Shown: positions 34,529-45,924, counted from the first letter of the stretch. The stretch: DNA of 64,000 bases from CAYSCX01 sp964429575 (GCA_964429575.1 CAYSCX010000013.1:1-64000); one strand, 5' to 3'. The notes: generated by a model not told the origin, from the letters alone. Program-made: numbers and translations.

Positions 34529-35502
34529 TGGCGCGTCCCTACTACATCGGCGTTGACATGGGCGGCACCAACATCCGCTGTGCCGCCGTATCGGCGCAGG
34601 GACGCGTGCTGATGATGAAGCGCGCGCCGGCGAATGCGCACGCGGCGGCGGACGCCGTAACCGCGAACATCGTGGCGCGCGTGGCGGAGCTCGAACGCGC
34701 CGCAGGTGAGCGCGGATGGGGACGCGCTCGCGCGATCGGAGTCGCGGTGCCGGGACCACTGGACCTGCGCACCGGTGTCGTGCTCGCCGCTCCGCACGTC
34801 GCGGCGTGGAGGTCGTTTCCGTTGAAACGGCGGCTCGAGGGCCGGCTCGGACCGCGCGTCGTTCTCGAAAACGACGCGAACGCATGGGCGCTCGGCGAGT
34901 TCTGGCGCGGCGCCGCGCGCGGCCGTCGCGACGTGGTGCTCATTACGCTCGGCACCGGCGTGGGCGGCGGGCTGATCGTGAACGGTCACATAGTGCACGG
35001 CCGTCGCGGCGGCGCGGGAGAGCTGGGGCACATGACCGTCAATCCTGACGGTCCTCGCTGCGACTGCGGATCGCACGGGTGTCTCGAGTCTTACGCATCC
35101 GCTTCGGGTCTGCGCACGCTGGTCGTTTCGCGGCTCCGCAAGAGACCCGCGAAGTTGCCGCGCAAGTACCTCGACGACGGCGGCGACTTCTCGGTCAGGC
35201 GGCTGTACCGCTCGGCGCGCGCGGGCGACCCGGTCGCGCGCTGGGCATTTTCGACCGCAGGACGGTATCTCGGGGTTGCGATCGCGTCACTTCTTAACAT
35301 CTTCAATCCGGAATTGGTGGTGCTGGGCGGCGGCGTGTCAGGTGCTTTGGCATTCATGCGTGCGCCAATGATGGCCGAGGTCCGCGCACGGTCGTTCTCG
35401 GCAGTCGCGGCACAATGCCGAATCGTGCGCGCCGGGCTGGGCCGCGAGGCGGGCGTTGTGGGCGCCGCATACGCTGCAATGCACTCGCGCCGAAGCTCCT
35501 GA
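34528..35502 (+). CDS. ROK-family sugar kinase
   Basis: 324 residues. ATP/phosphate loop GVDMGGTNIRCAAV near the N-terminus, catalytic-base region LENDANAWALGE, GTGVGGGLIVNG and the zinc motif CDCGSHGCLE. ROK kinases phosphorylate glucose, N-acetylglucosamine or N-acetylmannosamine; the DNA-binding domain of ROK repressors is absent, so this is an enzyme, with substrate unresolved. The start overlaps the tlyA stop (TGATG), showing coupling. Confidence 0.93.
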   Translation: MARPYYIGVDMGGTNIRCAAVSAQGRVLMMKRAPANAHAAADAVTANIVARVAELERAAGERGWGRARAIGVAVPGPLDLRTGVVLAAPHVAAWRSFPLKRRLEGRLGPRVVLENDANAWALGEFWRGAARGRRDVVLITLGTGVGGGLIVNGHIVHGRRGGAGELGHMTVNPDGPRCDCGSHGCLESYASASGLRTLVVSRLRKRPAKLPRKYLDDGGDFSVRRLYRSARAGDPVARWAFSTAGRYLGVAIASLLNIFNPELVVLGGGVSGALAFMRAPMMAEVRARSFSAVAAQCRIVRAGLGREAGVVGAAYAAMHSRRSS

Positions 35503-35579
35503 GGTCACACGGAGCGAGCTTCAGCTTGCATCGCGCTGCCATTGGAATACCCTGTTATTCCGCGCCGGTAACGGTGCCG

Positions 35580-36614
35580 ATGATCATCGCGCCACCAACA
35601 TTCCAGCGGCTCCAAATCGTTGCGGTGGTGCTGGGTGTGACGCTCGCATCTGGCCCGGTTCTCGCGCAATCTTCGCGGCTAAGCGAGACGACGATTCCGC
35701 CGTCGGGCGCCGCAACCATCCTGCGCGATCCACCGCGCGCCGCGCCGGCCGCATCATCACCGCCGATCGCGCGTCCGCCTGTCACAACCGTCACGGCGCC
35801 GACCGTGCCGGCAACGACCGTCGCGACAGCTCCTGCCGCGGCGGCGCAACTGCGCCCGCCGATTCAAAAGACGAATTACTTTCCCTACTTGGTGAAGCCG
35901 GGCGACTCCTTGAGCGGGCTCGCTATCAGGTTTGACATCCCGCACGATGAACTCGCGAAGGTTAACCGACTGCCCCCCGACGCACAGCTCATCGAGGGCA
36001 CGACGCTCCGCATCCCCAATCCCTTTGCCGCGCAGGTGAAGTCGCTCACCGCGCAAGTGCAGCAGTTGAGTGCCGCGGTTTCGGGCGCCGAGAACCAGGC
36101 GCGCGAGGCGGAAAGCCGGCTCCGCACGTCACGTGTGGAGTCGCAGCACGCGTTGTTGGAGGTGCAGGCGCTGCGCCAAGGCGCGGAAACGCTGCCTTGG
36201 TGGCGCGCCGCGGCGCTCGGCTTGGGTGCGGTGGCGATCCTGATGTTCGGTGTGATGGCGGTGACCCTCTTCGAGTGGTGGCGGATGCGCCGGCGCTTCG
36301 TCGTGCTCGCCGAGATGGCGGAGACGCTTGGGCGGCTCGATCAGAAGTACAAGGCGATGCTCGCGAAGGCCGAGCTTCGCCTGCAGCAACTATACGGTCG
36401 GCGGCGTCAGGGGATGACCGAGGGGCAGCCGCGCCCGAAGTTGCAAGAGGAAGTCGAGATCGAGCGCCTCAATGTGGAACTGAAGGAAGTCCTCGCGCAT
36501 CACCTCGAGCGCCTCGGTCCGCGCTCCGAGCGCAAACGCGGGCGCGGTCGCATCCGCGATATCGTCGGCGACGTCGAATCGCCGGTCGATGCGCGCACCA
36601 CCGCGCGCCGCTAA
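35580..36614 (+). CDS. Secreted or membrane LysM-domain protein
   Basis: 344 residues from ATG 35580 (GTG 35574 also possible), chosen because it opens a signal peptide (LQIVAVVLGVTLASGPVLA). Then a Pro/Ala/Thr-rich linker (about 35-95), a LysM peptidoglycan-binding domain (about 101-147: YLVKPGDSLSGLAIRFDI), a coiled coil (150-190), a transmembrane helix (about 195-230) and a basic cytoplasmic tail. It probably ties the cell wall to the membrane. No known family beyond LysM; function unknown. Confidence 0.8.
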   Translation: MIIAPPTFQRLQIVAVVLGVTLASGPVLAQSSRLSETTIPPSGAATILRDPPRAAPAASSPPIARPPVTTVTAPTVPATTVATAPAAAAQLRPPIQKTNYFPYLVKPGDSLSGLAIRFDIPHDELAKVNRLPPDAQLIEGTTLRIPNPFAAQVKSLTAQVQQLSAAVSGAENQAREAESRLRTSRVESQHALLEVQALRQGAETLPWWRAAALGLGAVAILMFGVMAVTLFEWWRMRRRFVVLAEMAETLGRLDQKYKAMLAKAELRLQQLYGRRRQGMTEGQPRPKLQEEVEIERLNVELKEVLAHHLERLGPRSERKRGRGRIRDIVGDVESPVDARTTARR

Positions 36615-36719
36615 TCGACGTCCAATCACCCGACTTCACCAATTCGCCTGCGCCGCGATATGCTCGGCTTCGCGCTGCGGATTGATTGATGCCAGTCAGT
36701 GCTCTGGGAGGAATCGCGC

Positions 36720-37541
36720 ATGGCATATGAGAACATTCTGGTTGATGTGAAGGATGGCGTCGCGAAGATCACGCTCAACCGCCCCGAGAAACTCAATGCG
36801 TTCAACCTCGGTATGGGCGCGGAGTTAACTGCGTCGTTTGCTGAGTTCAATGACAATGACGACGTGCGCGTCATCGTCGTCACCGGCGCGGGACGCGCCT
36901 TTTGCGCAGGCGCAGATCTGTCCACCGGCGGCAAGACCTTCGATCGCACCGAGCGGCCCCGCCCGGAGCCGCCGCGCAATTTCGTGCGTCCTTGGAACAT
37001 CAAGAAGCCGATCATCGCCGCTATCAACGGTCCGGCGGTGGGCGTCGGCATCACGCTGCCGATGCAATGGGACATTCGGGTCGCAGCCGAGAGCGCGCGC
37101 ATCGGGTTTGTGTTCGTGCGGCGCGGCGTGGTTCCGGAGGCGCTCAGCACCTGGACGATGCCGCGAATGATTGGTCTCGCGCGAGCGAATGAATTGTTGC
37201 TGACGGGGAGAATTATCAGCGCGCGAGAGGCGCTTGAGTTCGGTATCGTGAGCCACGTGTGGCCCGACAACGAATTCATGGCCAAAACAATGGAAATGGC
37301 GCGCGACATAGCCGAAAACACCGCGCCTGTATCGGTCGCAATCACCAAACGGCTCATCTACGGACTGCTTGCGGAGCCAGAGGCCGAGAAGGCGAGTCAG
37401 GTGGACAGCCGCGCGTTCGTGTGGGCGGGCAAACAGCCCGATGCGTACGAGGGCGTCACCTCGTTTCTCGAAAAGCGCAAGCCCAATTGGAAAATGAAGC
37501 CGTCGAAGGACTTCCCCGACTTCCTGCCGCCGGTGAAGTGA
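36720..37541 (+). CDS. Enoyl-CoA hydratase/isomerase (crotonase) family enzyme
   Basis: 273 residues from ATG 36720, with GGGAGGAA ending seven bases upstream. Crotonase fold: ITLNRPEKLNAFN, oxyanion motif FCAGADLS, NGPAVGVGITLPMQWDIRVAAESA, and the C-terminal helical lid. It adds water to, or isomerises, a 2-enoyl-CoA. The acidic residue normally supplied around GRAFCAGADLST... and the EAL(S)TWTMPR region is present in related isomerase-like members, so substrate is open. It stands alone between a LysM gene and a convergent transporter. Confidence 0.92.
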   Translation: MAYENILVDVKDGVAKITLNRPEKLNAFNLGMGAELTASFAEFNDNDDVRVIVVTGAGRAFCAGADLSTGGKTFDRTERPRPEPPRNFVRPWNIKKPIIAAINGPAVGVGITLPMQWDIRVAAESARIGFVFVRRGVVPEALSTWTMPRMIGLARANELLLTGRIISAREALEFGIVSHVWPDNEFMAKTMEMARDIAENTAPVSVAITKRLIYGLLAEPEAEKASQVDSRAFVWAGKQPDAYEGVTSFLEKRKPNWKMKPSKDFPDFLPPVK

Positions 37542-37557
37542 AGTGGCGCGGACGCGC

Positions 37558-38919
37558 TTACGATGCCGCGGTGCCGGCCGCCGTCGCGGCGCGCACCGCA
37601 ATGCGATCTCGCATCTGGCGGTGGCTCTCGCGCGTGATCGGGTAGCGCGTGAAAACTATCGCGCTCGTCAGGTAGATTGCAGCCGGCGCTATCGAAAAAA
37701 GCCGGCGCAGATTCTCAGTTGCGTCGGGCGAGAGATCGGCGGCGCCCGGCACATAGCCGACCATGGTCATCAGCGGGCCGACCAATAGCAGAATTACCGC
37801 GACTGCAATCTTTAGTGACATCGACGTGATGCCCGCGTACGCGCCCTCCTGGCGCCGTCCCGTGCGCTCTTCGTCCCACTCGATCACGTCCGCCGCCGCC
37901 GACATCTGCGTAACCCAGATTCCGATGGTGGCGAAGCCGCTCAAAAACATTAACGCGAAGAAAAGGTAGGTGTTGCCGGGGCTCAGCGCCATGAACAGCA
38001 GCGAGGTGAGCGCGTTGGCCAATATCGCGGCCACGAACGCGGGTTTCTTTTCGATGCTCATCGTAATGCGGAACCAGAACGGATATGAAACGACTCCGCC
38101 GGCGAAATATGCGATCAGCCAACGCGCCGCCGCATTGCCGTCGTGCACCCAGTACTTCGCGAGAAAACGCAGCAGCACCGTCGGCACCTGGATCGCCATG
38201 ACCGCCAGCGTGGTCGAGATCAGCAAGATGACGAACGGACGGTTGCGCATCGCCGACTTGATGGATTCGGTCAGGGAATAGCGCTCTCGCGTCGCGAACT
38301 CGGGACGTTCGCGCACTCCCGAGTAAACGCCCAGCGCTCCGCCCGCGACCACGACTGCGCAAATCGCGCCTGCGACGCGGAAGTCGGTGCCGCGCGCGAA
38401 AAAGTACGCGGTCGCGAACGGCAGCAGCGCGCCCGATATGTCGCCGACGGTTGCGCACAATTGCCGATAGGTCGCCAGGCGCGTGCGCTCGTCGTAGTCG
38501 AGCGTGATCTCGGGCATCAATGCACTGTACGCGGTCTCGTATAGTTTTCGCGCGGAGAGCTGGAGAAAGTAGAAAACCAGGAACCACGCGAACAGGCCGG
38601 TCTTGAGATCGGGTGGCGAGAGCAGCAGGAAATAGCAGAGCGCCATCGGAATCGCCGCCAGGAAAAACGGACGTCTCCGCCCGGACCGGAACCGCGCGCG
38701 GTCCGACCGATTGCCGACCCACGGGTCGGTCAACGCGTCGAACATCAGCGCGATGAAGAACGCAAGACCTGCCAGGGTTGGAGACAGTCCCTTCTGGTCG
38801 CTATAGAAGAAGAGCAGATGCAGCCCGGCCAGCGTGACGCAAAGATTGAGACCGGTCTGGCCTTGCGCATAGACGAGTAGGCTCTTAAGCCCTATCTTCT
38901 CACTTGTGTCTGTCGCCAC
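37558..38919 (-). CDS. MFS transporter of the glycoside-pentoside-hexuronide (MelB) type
   Basis: 453 residues with 12 hydrophobic helices. The early FYSDQKGLSPTLAGLAFFIALMFDALTDPWVGNRSDR motif and GRRRPFFLAAIP are hallmarks of the GPH sugar-cation symporters. The starting GTG (38919) has no convincing ribosome site. The transported sugar is unknown. It is divergent from the following secreted protein gene. Confidence 0.88.
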   Translation of the reverse strand: MATDTSEKIGLKSLLVYAQGQTGLNLCVTLAGLHLLFFYSDQKGLSPTLAGLAFFIALMFDALTDPWVGNRSDRARFRSGRRRPFFLAAIPMALCYFLLLSPPDLKTGLFAWFLVFYFLQLSARKLYETAYSALMPEITLDYDERTRLATYRQLCATVGDISGALLPFATAYFFARGTDFRVAGAICAVVVAGGALGVYSGVRERPEFATRERYSLTESIKSAMRNRPFVILLISTTLAVMAIQVPTVLLRFLAKYWVHDGNAAARWLIAYFAGGVVSYPFWFRITMSIEKKPAFVAAILANALTSLLFMALSPGNTYLFFALMFLSGFATIGIWVTQMSAAADVIEWDEERTGRRQEGAYAGITSMSLKIAVAVILLLVGPLMTMVGYVPGAADLSPDATENLRRLFSIAPAAIYLTSAIVFTRYPITRESHRQMRDRIAVRAATAAGTAAS

Positions 38920-38966
38920 GCGCGGCAGAGAGTAGCCGAGACCCGAAGGGAATCAAAGGAAGACCG

Positions 38967-39662
38967 TTGAACGCGCCCGTACCAGCGCTTGCCATGCGTC
39001 GTTCCTGCGTCGGAATTGTTGGCAGCGCGCTCGTGATTCTTCCCGTTGCGTTGTTGCTAGTCGCCGCCGTCGCCGGTCGCGCGTTGAGCGCGGGATACGA
39101 CCTCGATGCTGACCTGGGCGGCGACGACGATATGCCCGCCGGCGTCAGGGCCGCCATCGAAATCACCTACCGCCGCGCGGGCGACTCGCTCGAGTTCGCA
39201 TCGGTGACCAAGTATTTCGGCGCCGAGATCTTGAGCAACCAGCGGCGCGGTACCGGCCACACCACCACCACCGTCAGGTTCGACGGCGGCATACCGGTCT
39301 GGGAACTCCGCGCCGACAAGGGCTTTGGCAGCGGCATCACGAGCATGATCGGTCTCACCAATCATCGGATCGATCGTCTGCGCTACGGCCAACTCCCGAG
39401 CGGCTTCGCACAAATCACCCCCGATTCGGGTCCGCCCGAACCGCTCGAGCGCGGCGGCTTCTACATCTTTGAGGTCAACCGGGAGTTGGGATCCACGAGC
39501 TATCAAGCCGTCAAGGTGCGACTCGATGGCACGCTCGAGGGCTACAATGCACAACCGCGCGCCGGCAGCAGCTTTGAGCTTTGCTGCGATCTCTCGCCGG
39601 ACTTCCCGGCGGCGGTATCCTCGCACCGGTCTGCCGACGACAGCTCTCTGACGGGTCCCTGA
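38967..39662 (+). CDS. Secreted hypothetical protein
   Basis: About 231 residues from a TTG at 38967, supported by AAAGGA (38955-38960) six bases before it; an ATG at 38994 would trim nine residues. An N-terminal hydrophobic segment (RRSCVGIVGSALVILPVALLLVAAVAG) is a probable signal peptide or anchor. The rest is a mixed soluble domain with no recognised family; Cys occur only near the end (FELCCD). Function unknown. Confidence 0.65.
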   Translation: MNAPVPALAMRRSCVGIVGSALVILPVALLLVAAVAGRALSAGYDLDADLGGDDDMPAGVRAAIEITYRRAGDSLEFASVTKYFGAEILSNQRRGTGHTTTTVRFDGGIPVWELRADKGFGSGITSMIGLTNHRIDRLRYGQLPSGFAQITPDSGPPEPLERGGFYIFEVNRELGSTSYQAVKVRLDGTLEGYNAQPRAGSSFELCCDLSPDFPAAVSSHRSADDSSLTGP

Positions 39663-39755
39663 CCCGCCAGTTCGCCGCTTCGCGGCAACTCACGGTAAAC
39701 TCGGCGAAAGGATCGAAGCCCACGCCCGGTTCCGCACGCACGCCCGGCTGCTATC

Positions 39756-40262
39756 CTACCGGTACTTCTCCAGCGCGGCCCCTGACAGTTCCCAAGTAGG
39801 CTCGCCGAACTCCGCGGTGACCTTGCCGGTGTTGCGAAAACCGAGACTCGCGTAGAGCGCGGCGGCGCCGGTGTTCGCTCGAAAACATGTCAACTGAATC
39901 GCCCGGCAATTCGGGAAGCGCGCGAGCATCATCCGAATCGTTACGAGCATCGCGGCGCGCCCGTAGCCTTTCCCCTGCCCGGCAGCATCGATGAGAATGT
40001 CATCGACCCAGTAATTGTTGGCGCTCTTCGGATCGCCGAAGAAGGCAACGTAGCCGACCACGCGGTCGCCGTCGGATATTACGAACGGCGCGTATTCGTA
40101 CTCGTCGCCGTAACGTTTGACGTAGCAGCCTGCCAGAGACAGCAGCGGCGGCGCAACAAACGTCTCCTGCTCCGGGCGTGTGCGAAGCTGGATCATCGGT
40201 TTCCAGTTCGACCGATCGACCGGCTTGAGCGTCACCTTCACGTCGTGCTTTACCGTCGCCAT
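39756..40262 (-). CDS. GNAT-family acetyltransferase (polyamine acetyltransferase-like)
   Basis: 168 residues from ATG 40262 (an adjacent GTG lies three bases earlier). The acetyl-CoA-binding motif is GQGKGYGRAAMLVTIRMM, preceded by YWVDDILIDAA and followed by NTGAAALYASLGF. The LKPVDRSNWKPMIQLRTRPEQ opening resembles SpeG-type polyamine acetyltransferases, but the substrate cannot be proved. It starts eight bases after the VWA gene stop, so the two are cotranscribed. Confidence 0.88.
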   Translation of the reverse strand: MATVKHDVKVTLKPVDRSNWKPMIQLRTRPEQETFVAPPLLSLAGCYVKRYGDEYEYAPFVISDGDRVVGYVAFFGDPKSANNYWVDDILIDAAGQGKGYGRAAMLVTIRMMLARFPNCRAIQLTCFRANTGAAALYASLGFRNTGKVTAEFGEPTWELSGAALEKYR

Positions 40263-40269
40263 CACGCAC

Positions 40270-41853
40270 CTACACGCTCAGGAAAATCTCTCTCGCACCT
40301 TCATCGGTCAGCCTCTTCAGCGAAGTGACCCGGTCGCTCAGCTTCGCGAGCGTGGATAGCTCGCTCGAGCCGACGTCGATCAGCACGCCGAAAATCGCGA
40401 ACTCCAGCTCGTCCTTCGCTTCTTCCAGCTTTCGAAGCCACTCATCGCTGACTTGGCACTCGCCGTCGGTGATGACCACGATGTCGCCGCGCTTCAGTTT
40501 CTTTTCGTTCAAAAGATCCACCGCCGCGTCGATGGGCGCTTCAAATTCGGTGCCGCCGCCTGGAAAATACTCCGCCATCTCCAGGACTTTGGAGAGTTCC
40601 GGCTGATAACGGCGCTCGCGGTTGAGGTCGAGCACCTTGAGCGTTCCTTCGCCCGACGAAAACATCACGGCGCGGAACAGTCTTCGTTGCCGCCGCGCGA
40701 TGTCCATCAATGTCAGCGCGACTGCCTTCGACCACAGCTCCTTCTCGCCCTGCATCGACGAGCTTACGTCAATGCAGACGACCATCGGCCCCTTTCCCTT
40801 TTGCTCGTCCTCGCGAAGCCGGTACTGCAGCAGCGAACCCTCCAACAGCCGCCGCCCGAAGTCGTGTCGCAGCGCCGGATGATGCATCGAGACCAACTCC
40901 GCAGGTATCAGCCGCCCGATTTCGGAGCCACGTTCGACGTCGTACGCTTCCGCGACGCCACGATCGAGCGTCCGCCGCCGCAGCGCACGCGCATCGTGCT
41001 TGAATCTGCCAACCAGCCGCGCAAGTTCGCCGAGCTTGCGGTTGCGCGCGAGCCTCTTCCCCAATTCCAATCGCTCGCCAGCGGGCAAACGTCCGCCTTG
41101 GCCAAATTCGCGGCTGAAGTCGTGGCTGTCTTGCGCGACGCGATCGATCTCAGAGGCCATCTCGATGCTCTTGAGCTGCATGCGTTTCAGCTCTGAGAGG
41201 TCCGCGTTGCGGATTTCCGTCTCGACGCGCCGAGACTTCTGATTCAGCCGCGCTTCTGACACATCGGCAGCGCGCTTCGCTGCGTCGGCGAGTTCATCGA
41301 CCTTTCTTTTGAACTCCTCGTCGCCTTCCCCACGTTGCTCTTCCTTCAGCTCTTCCGCATTCTTGAGCGCGGCGGCGCGGGTCGCGAGATCGTCTTCCTG
41401 GTGCGCAAGGTCCCACAGATCGAGCAGCTCGTTTCGGTTGAGTAGCTTCTCAGCGCGAATCATTTCGCGGATCTGCTCGGCCAGCACGATAGCCGCAATC
41501 GCCGCCTTGTCTTCCTCGAGCTGCGTACGCTGTTTCAGCGCTTCGAACGCTGGTGTGGGGATGAGCTGCTCCAGCACGACTCGGTTGAGCACCGTCGCGC
41601 GCCGTACGTCATCGGGTTTGAGCCAGACGATGTTCATTTTGAACAGTGCGAGGAACAGGTCCTGCAACAGCGCGTCGAAGTGCGGCGCGAGCGTCGAGCC
41701 CGACTCGATCAATTCGCCGATCGACGCCGACGAAGCGGTGACTTCGTTCCAGACCCGCCGGTCGTAGCTGTCCGCTTCGAGCCACGCCGCTCCTTTCGGA
41801 ACGGCCGGCACGTACACTGCGCGTGGCTTGACGGTGCGGGTCTTGCGCGCCAT
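40270..41853 (-). CDS. ViaA/CoxE-like protein with a C-terminal VWA domain
   Basis: 527 residues. A long helical, highly charged N-terminal region (about 1-350) is followed by a von Willebrand A domain (355-527) with MIDAS residues Asp362, Ser364 and Ser366 (IDVSSSMQG) and downstream FPGGGTEFEAPIDAA and ITDGEC metal loops. The ordering SSMQGEKELWSKAVALTLM resembles ViaA of the RavA-ViaA pair. Such proteins normally work with a MoxR-type AAA+ ATPase encoded next to them; none is adjacent here. Its job, often metal insertion or maturation of a partner enzyme, is unknown. Confidence 0.87.
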   Translation of the reverse strand: MARKTRTVKPRAVYVPAVPKGAAWLEADSYDRRVWNEVTASSASIGELIESGSTLAPHFDALLQDLFLALFKMNIVWLKPDDVRRATVLNRVVLEQLIPTPAFEALKQRTQLEEDKAAIAAIVLAEQIREMIRAEKLLNRNELLDLWDLAHQEDDLATRAAALKNAEELKEEQRGEGDEEFKRKVDELADAAKRAADVSEARLNQKSRRVETEIRNADLSELKRMQLKSIEMASEIDRVAQDSHDFSREFGQGGRLPAGERLELGKRLARNRKLGELARLVGRFKHDARALRRRTLDRGVAEAYDVERGSEIGRLIPAELVSMHHPALRHDFGRRLLEGSLLQYRLREDEQKGKGPMVVCIDVSSSMQGEKELWSKAVALTLMDIARRQRRLFRAVMFSSGEGTLKVLDLNRERRYQPELSKVLEMAEYFPGGGTEFEAPIDAAVDLLNEKKLKRGDIVVITDGECQVSDEWLRKLEEAKDELEFAIFGVLIDVGSSELSTLAKLSDRVTSLKRLTDEGAREIFLSV

Positions 41854-41894
41854 GTGAGATCGAGCTTAGCGGACGCTCGCGCGGGTCGCCATTG

Positions 41895-41934
41895 TCAAGC
41901 GGCGCGTATGGATGCCGCCTCAATTGCCGCTTGA
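41895..41934. promoter_or_regulatory. Inverted repeat upstream of hrcA
   Basis: TCAAGCGGC (41895-41903) and GCCGCTTGA (41926-41934) are exact complements, centred about 110 bases before the hrcA start. No CIRCE element (TTAGCACTC-N9-GAGTGCTAA) was found before hrcA, grpE or dnaK, so this dyad is a candidate operator for the heat-shock operon. The 171-base spacer contains nothing else notable. Confidence 0.35.
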
Positions 41935-42024
41935 ACGGGAGCTACGCGGGGGTAGAGAATTGAATCAATCGGTCGCCCGGATGATCTCACCTCGCCAGGC
42001 GGCTGCGGCTGACGGGCCCCTTTG

Positions 42025-43074
42025 ATGAGCGGCGAAGGCGACAAATCGCAACTCCAAAATCGGCGCCGCGCGCTTCTGCTCGCGACGGTGCAGGAATTCA
42101 TCGCGACGGCGCAGCCGGTCGGTTCGCATCAGCTGGTCGCACACCACACTTTGGGCGTACGCGCCGCGATGGTCCGCAACCTGATGTCGGAGCTCGAGCA
42201 GGCCGGCTACCTTGAACAGCCGCACACCTCTGCGGGACGCGTTCCGACGGAGAAAGCGTTTCGCTACTACGTGGACAGTCTGACGACCGCGCGGCGCATC
42301 GGATTCGAGGATCGCACGCAAATCGAGCTGCACTACTCCGAGCGCGCGCGCGACCCCGAGGAGATCATTCGCGATACGCCGCGGCTGCTCGCGCTACTTA
42401 CCGGGCAGGCCGCGATGCTGATGACCCCGCGGCTGGGCGACGTGATGCTCGAGCGCGTCAACTTCGTGCGGCTCCGCGAGCGGACGGTGCTCGCGGTCTT
42501 CGTCGCGCAGGCGGGCAGCGCGCAGTCGCGCATCATTGAGACCGACGCCGATCACACCCAGGACGAGCTCGACCGGATGGCGCGCTACCTCAACGATTCG
42601 CTGCAGGGGCGCACGCTCGACGAGGCGAGAAGGTGGATCGAGCGGCAACTCAAGGAGGAGCGCGCGTCGTACGACCACTTCATGCACGCGGCCCTTACTC
42701 TCGGTGAAAGCGTCGCGGAGCATGCCGCGGGCCACGCGCAGATCTTCGTCGATGGAAGCGTCCGCGCCCTTGAGCAGCCCGAGTTTGAGGACCGCGAAAA
42801 GATGTGCGAGCTGTTGCGCGCGCTCGATGACAAGACCGCATTGCTCGAGCTGCTCGAGCGAAGCTTGCGCCACGCTGGCGTGACGGTCTCGATTGGTTCC
42901 GAGAATTACGACCCGCGTCTCGCCGGATTCAGCGTCGTCGCCGCGTCCTACGACCGCGGCTCGACTCCGCTTGGAAGCCTCGCCGTGGTCGGACCGGTGC
43001 GCATGGACTACGACCGCGTGATTCCGCTGATCCATTACACCGCGCGCACGCTTTCGCGTCTGCTGGACCACTGA
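42025..43074 (+). CDS. hrcA: Heat-inducible transcription repressor HrcA
   Basis: 349 residues from ATG 42025 (a TTG three bases earlier is possible). Winged helix (about 10-80) with AQPVGSHQLVAHHTLGVRAAMVRNLMSELEQAGYLEQPHTSAGRVPTEKAFRYYVD, then the GAF-like inserted dimerisation domain and the TPLGSLAVVGPVRMDYDRVIPL end. HrcA represses chaperone operons until GroEL is titrated by unfolded protein. It is first in the hrcA-grpE-dnaK-dnaJ row. Confidence 0.96.
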   Translation: MSGEGDKSQLQNRRRALLLATVQEFIATAQPVGSHQLVAHHTLGVRAAMVRNLMSELEQAGYLEQPHTSAGRVPTEKAFRYYVDSLTTARRIGFEDRTQIELHYSERARDPEEIIRDTPRLLALLTGQAAMLMTPRLGDVMLERVNFVRLRERTVLAVFVAQAGSAQSRIIETDADHTQDELDRMARYLNDSLQGRTLDEARRWIERQLKEERASYDHFMHAALTLGESVAEHAAGHAQIFVDGSVRALEQPEFEDREKMCELLRALDDKTALLELLERSLRHAGVTVSIGSENYDPRLAGFSVVAASYDRGSTPLGSLAVVGPVRMDYDRVIPLIHYTARTLSRLLDH

Positions 43075-43203
43075 AGGAGGCGACGGACGCCGCTGCGGTT
43101 CTCTGCCATCGGCGCCGCACCCGGCTGTCAAACGCTATTTCACGAATCCACTGGCATATCTTGAGATAGTGGTTAGCTTGACCTCTGTGAGCTTGGTGTA
43201 CTC

Positions 43204-43845
43204 ATGAGCCGAAAGCATCGAGACGCGGACGCGAGCTTCGACGGGCAACCAATCGGAGGGGAACCGCAGACAGCCGGCGCCCGCGAGACCGCGCCCGCGG
43301 AGGATCGAACCGGCGGTGGCGGCGCCCTGAGCGCGAAACTGGCGGAAACGGAAAAAGAACTGGCGGAACTCAAGGACAAGTATCTTCGCGCGCTCGCCGA
43401 ATCCGAGAATGTGCGCAAACGCATCCGCCATCAGAGCGAGGAAAACATTCGGCTTCAGAGCGAGGCGATGCTCCGCGATCTACTGCCGATCGTCGACAAC
43501 CTCGAACGCGCCGTCGATGCCGCCCGTGACGGCGGCAACGGAAAGCCAATCGTCGAGGGCGTTGAGATGGTGCTCCACTCCATGCGCGAGTTCCTGCGTA
43601 GCCACGGCGTTACGCCGCTGACCGCAGTGGGCGAGCCGTTTGATCCCGCGCGCCATGAGGCTATCGACACGGTGCACAGCGATGTTCATCCGCCGAACAC
43701 CGTCGTCGATGAGATGCATCGCGGCTACCAGATCGGTGAGCGAATTTTGAGACCCGCTCGCGTGACAGTCTCGCGCGCGCTACTTGGCCCTTCGGGGCAG
43801 CGAACCGACGGCGAAGATGGCGGCTCAGACGTTGATAATGACTGA
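43204..43845 (+). CDS. grpE: GrpE nucleotide exchange factor
   Basis: 213 residues. An acidic unstructured N-terminus, then the long GrpE coiled-coil (KLAETEKELAELKDKYLRALAESENVRKR), then the beta-wing domain with EGVEMVLHSMREFLRSHGVTPL and FDPARHEAI. It speeds ADP release from DnaK. dnaK follows 38 bases on. Confidence 0.96.
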   Translation: MSRKHRDADASFDGQPIGGEPQTAGARETAPAEDRTGGGGALSAKLAETEKELAELKDKYLRALAESENVRKRIRHQSEENIRLQSEAMLRDLLPIVDNLERAVDAARDGGNGKPIVEGVEMVLHSMREFLRSHGVTPLTAVGEPFDPARHEAIDTVHSDVHPPNTVVDEMHRGYQIGERILRPARVTVSRALLGPSGQRTDGEDGGSDVDND

Positions 43846-43883
43846 TTTGTGCTTATCTATAATTTCAGAGGATTGAGAGAGAA

Positions 43884-45812
<1,929 letters not shown>

Positions 45813-45867
45813 CGGCCCGCGCGGCGGGCAAAACGCGCGCAAGTAGCGGCGCGTGCATAACAAACCA

Positions 45868-45900
45868 GACGGCGGATGCCACCAAATGGCATCCGCCGTC
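45868..45900 (+). terminator. Hairpin between dnaK and dnaJ
   Basis: A perfect 14-base-pair stem (GACGGCGGATGCCA at 45868-45881 with its complement at 45887-45900) and a five-base loop. It is not followed by a strong U-run, so it may only attenuate dnaJ transcription or stabilise the dnaK mRNA end. Confidence 0.6.
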
Positions 45901-45924
45901 CGTCTTGGGTAGGATGGCTGCTTG

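Noticed and set aside
43832..43863. Full sigma-70 promoter before dnaK (TTGATA and TATAAT)
   Set aside because: The TATAAT is perfect but the spacing of 20 bases is too long; kept only as a remark on a possible internal promoter.
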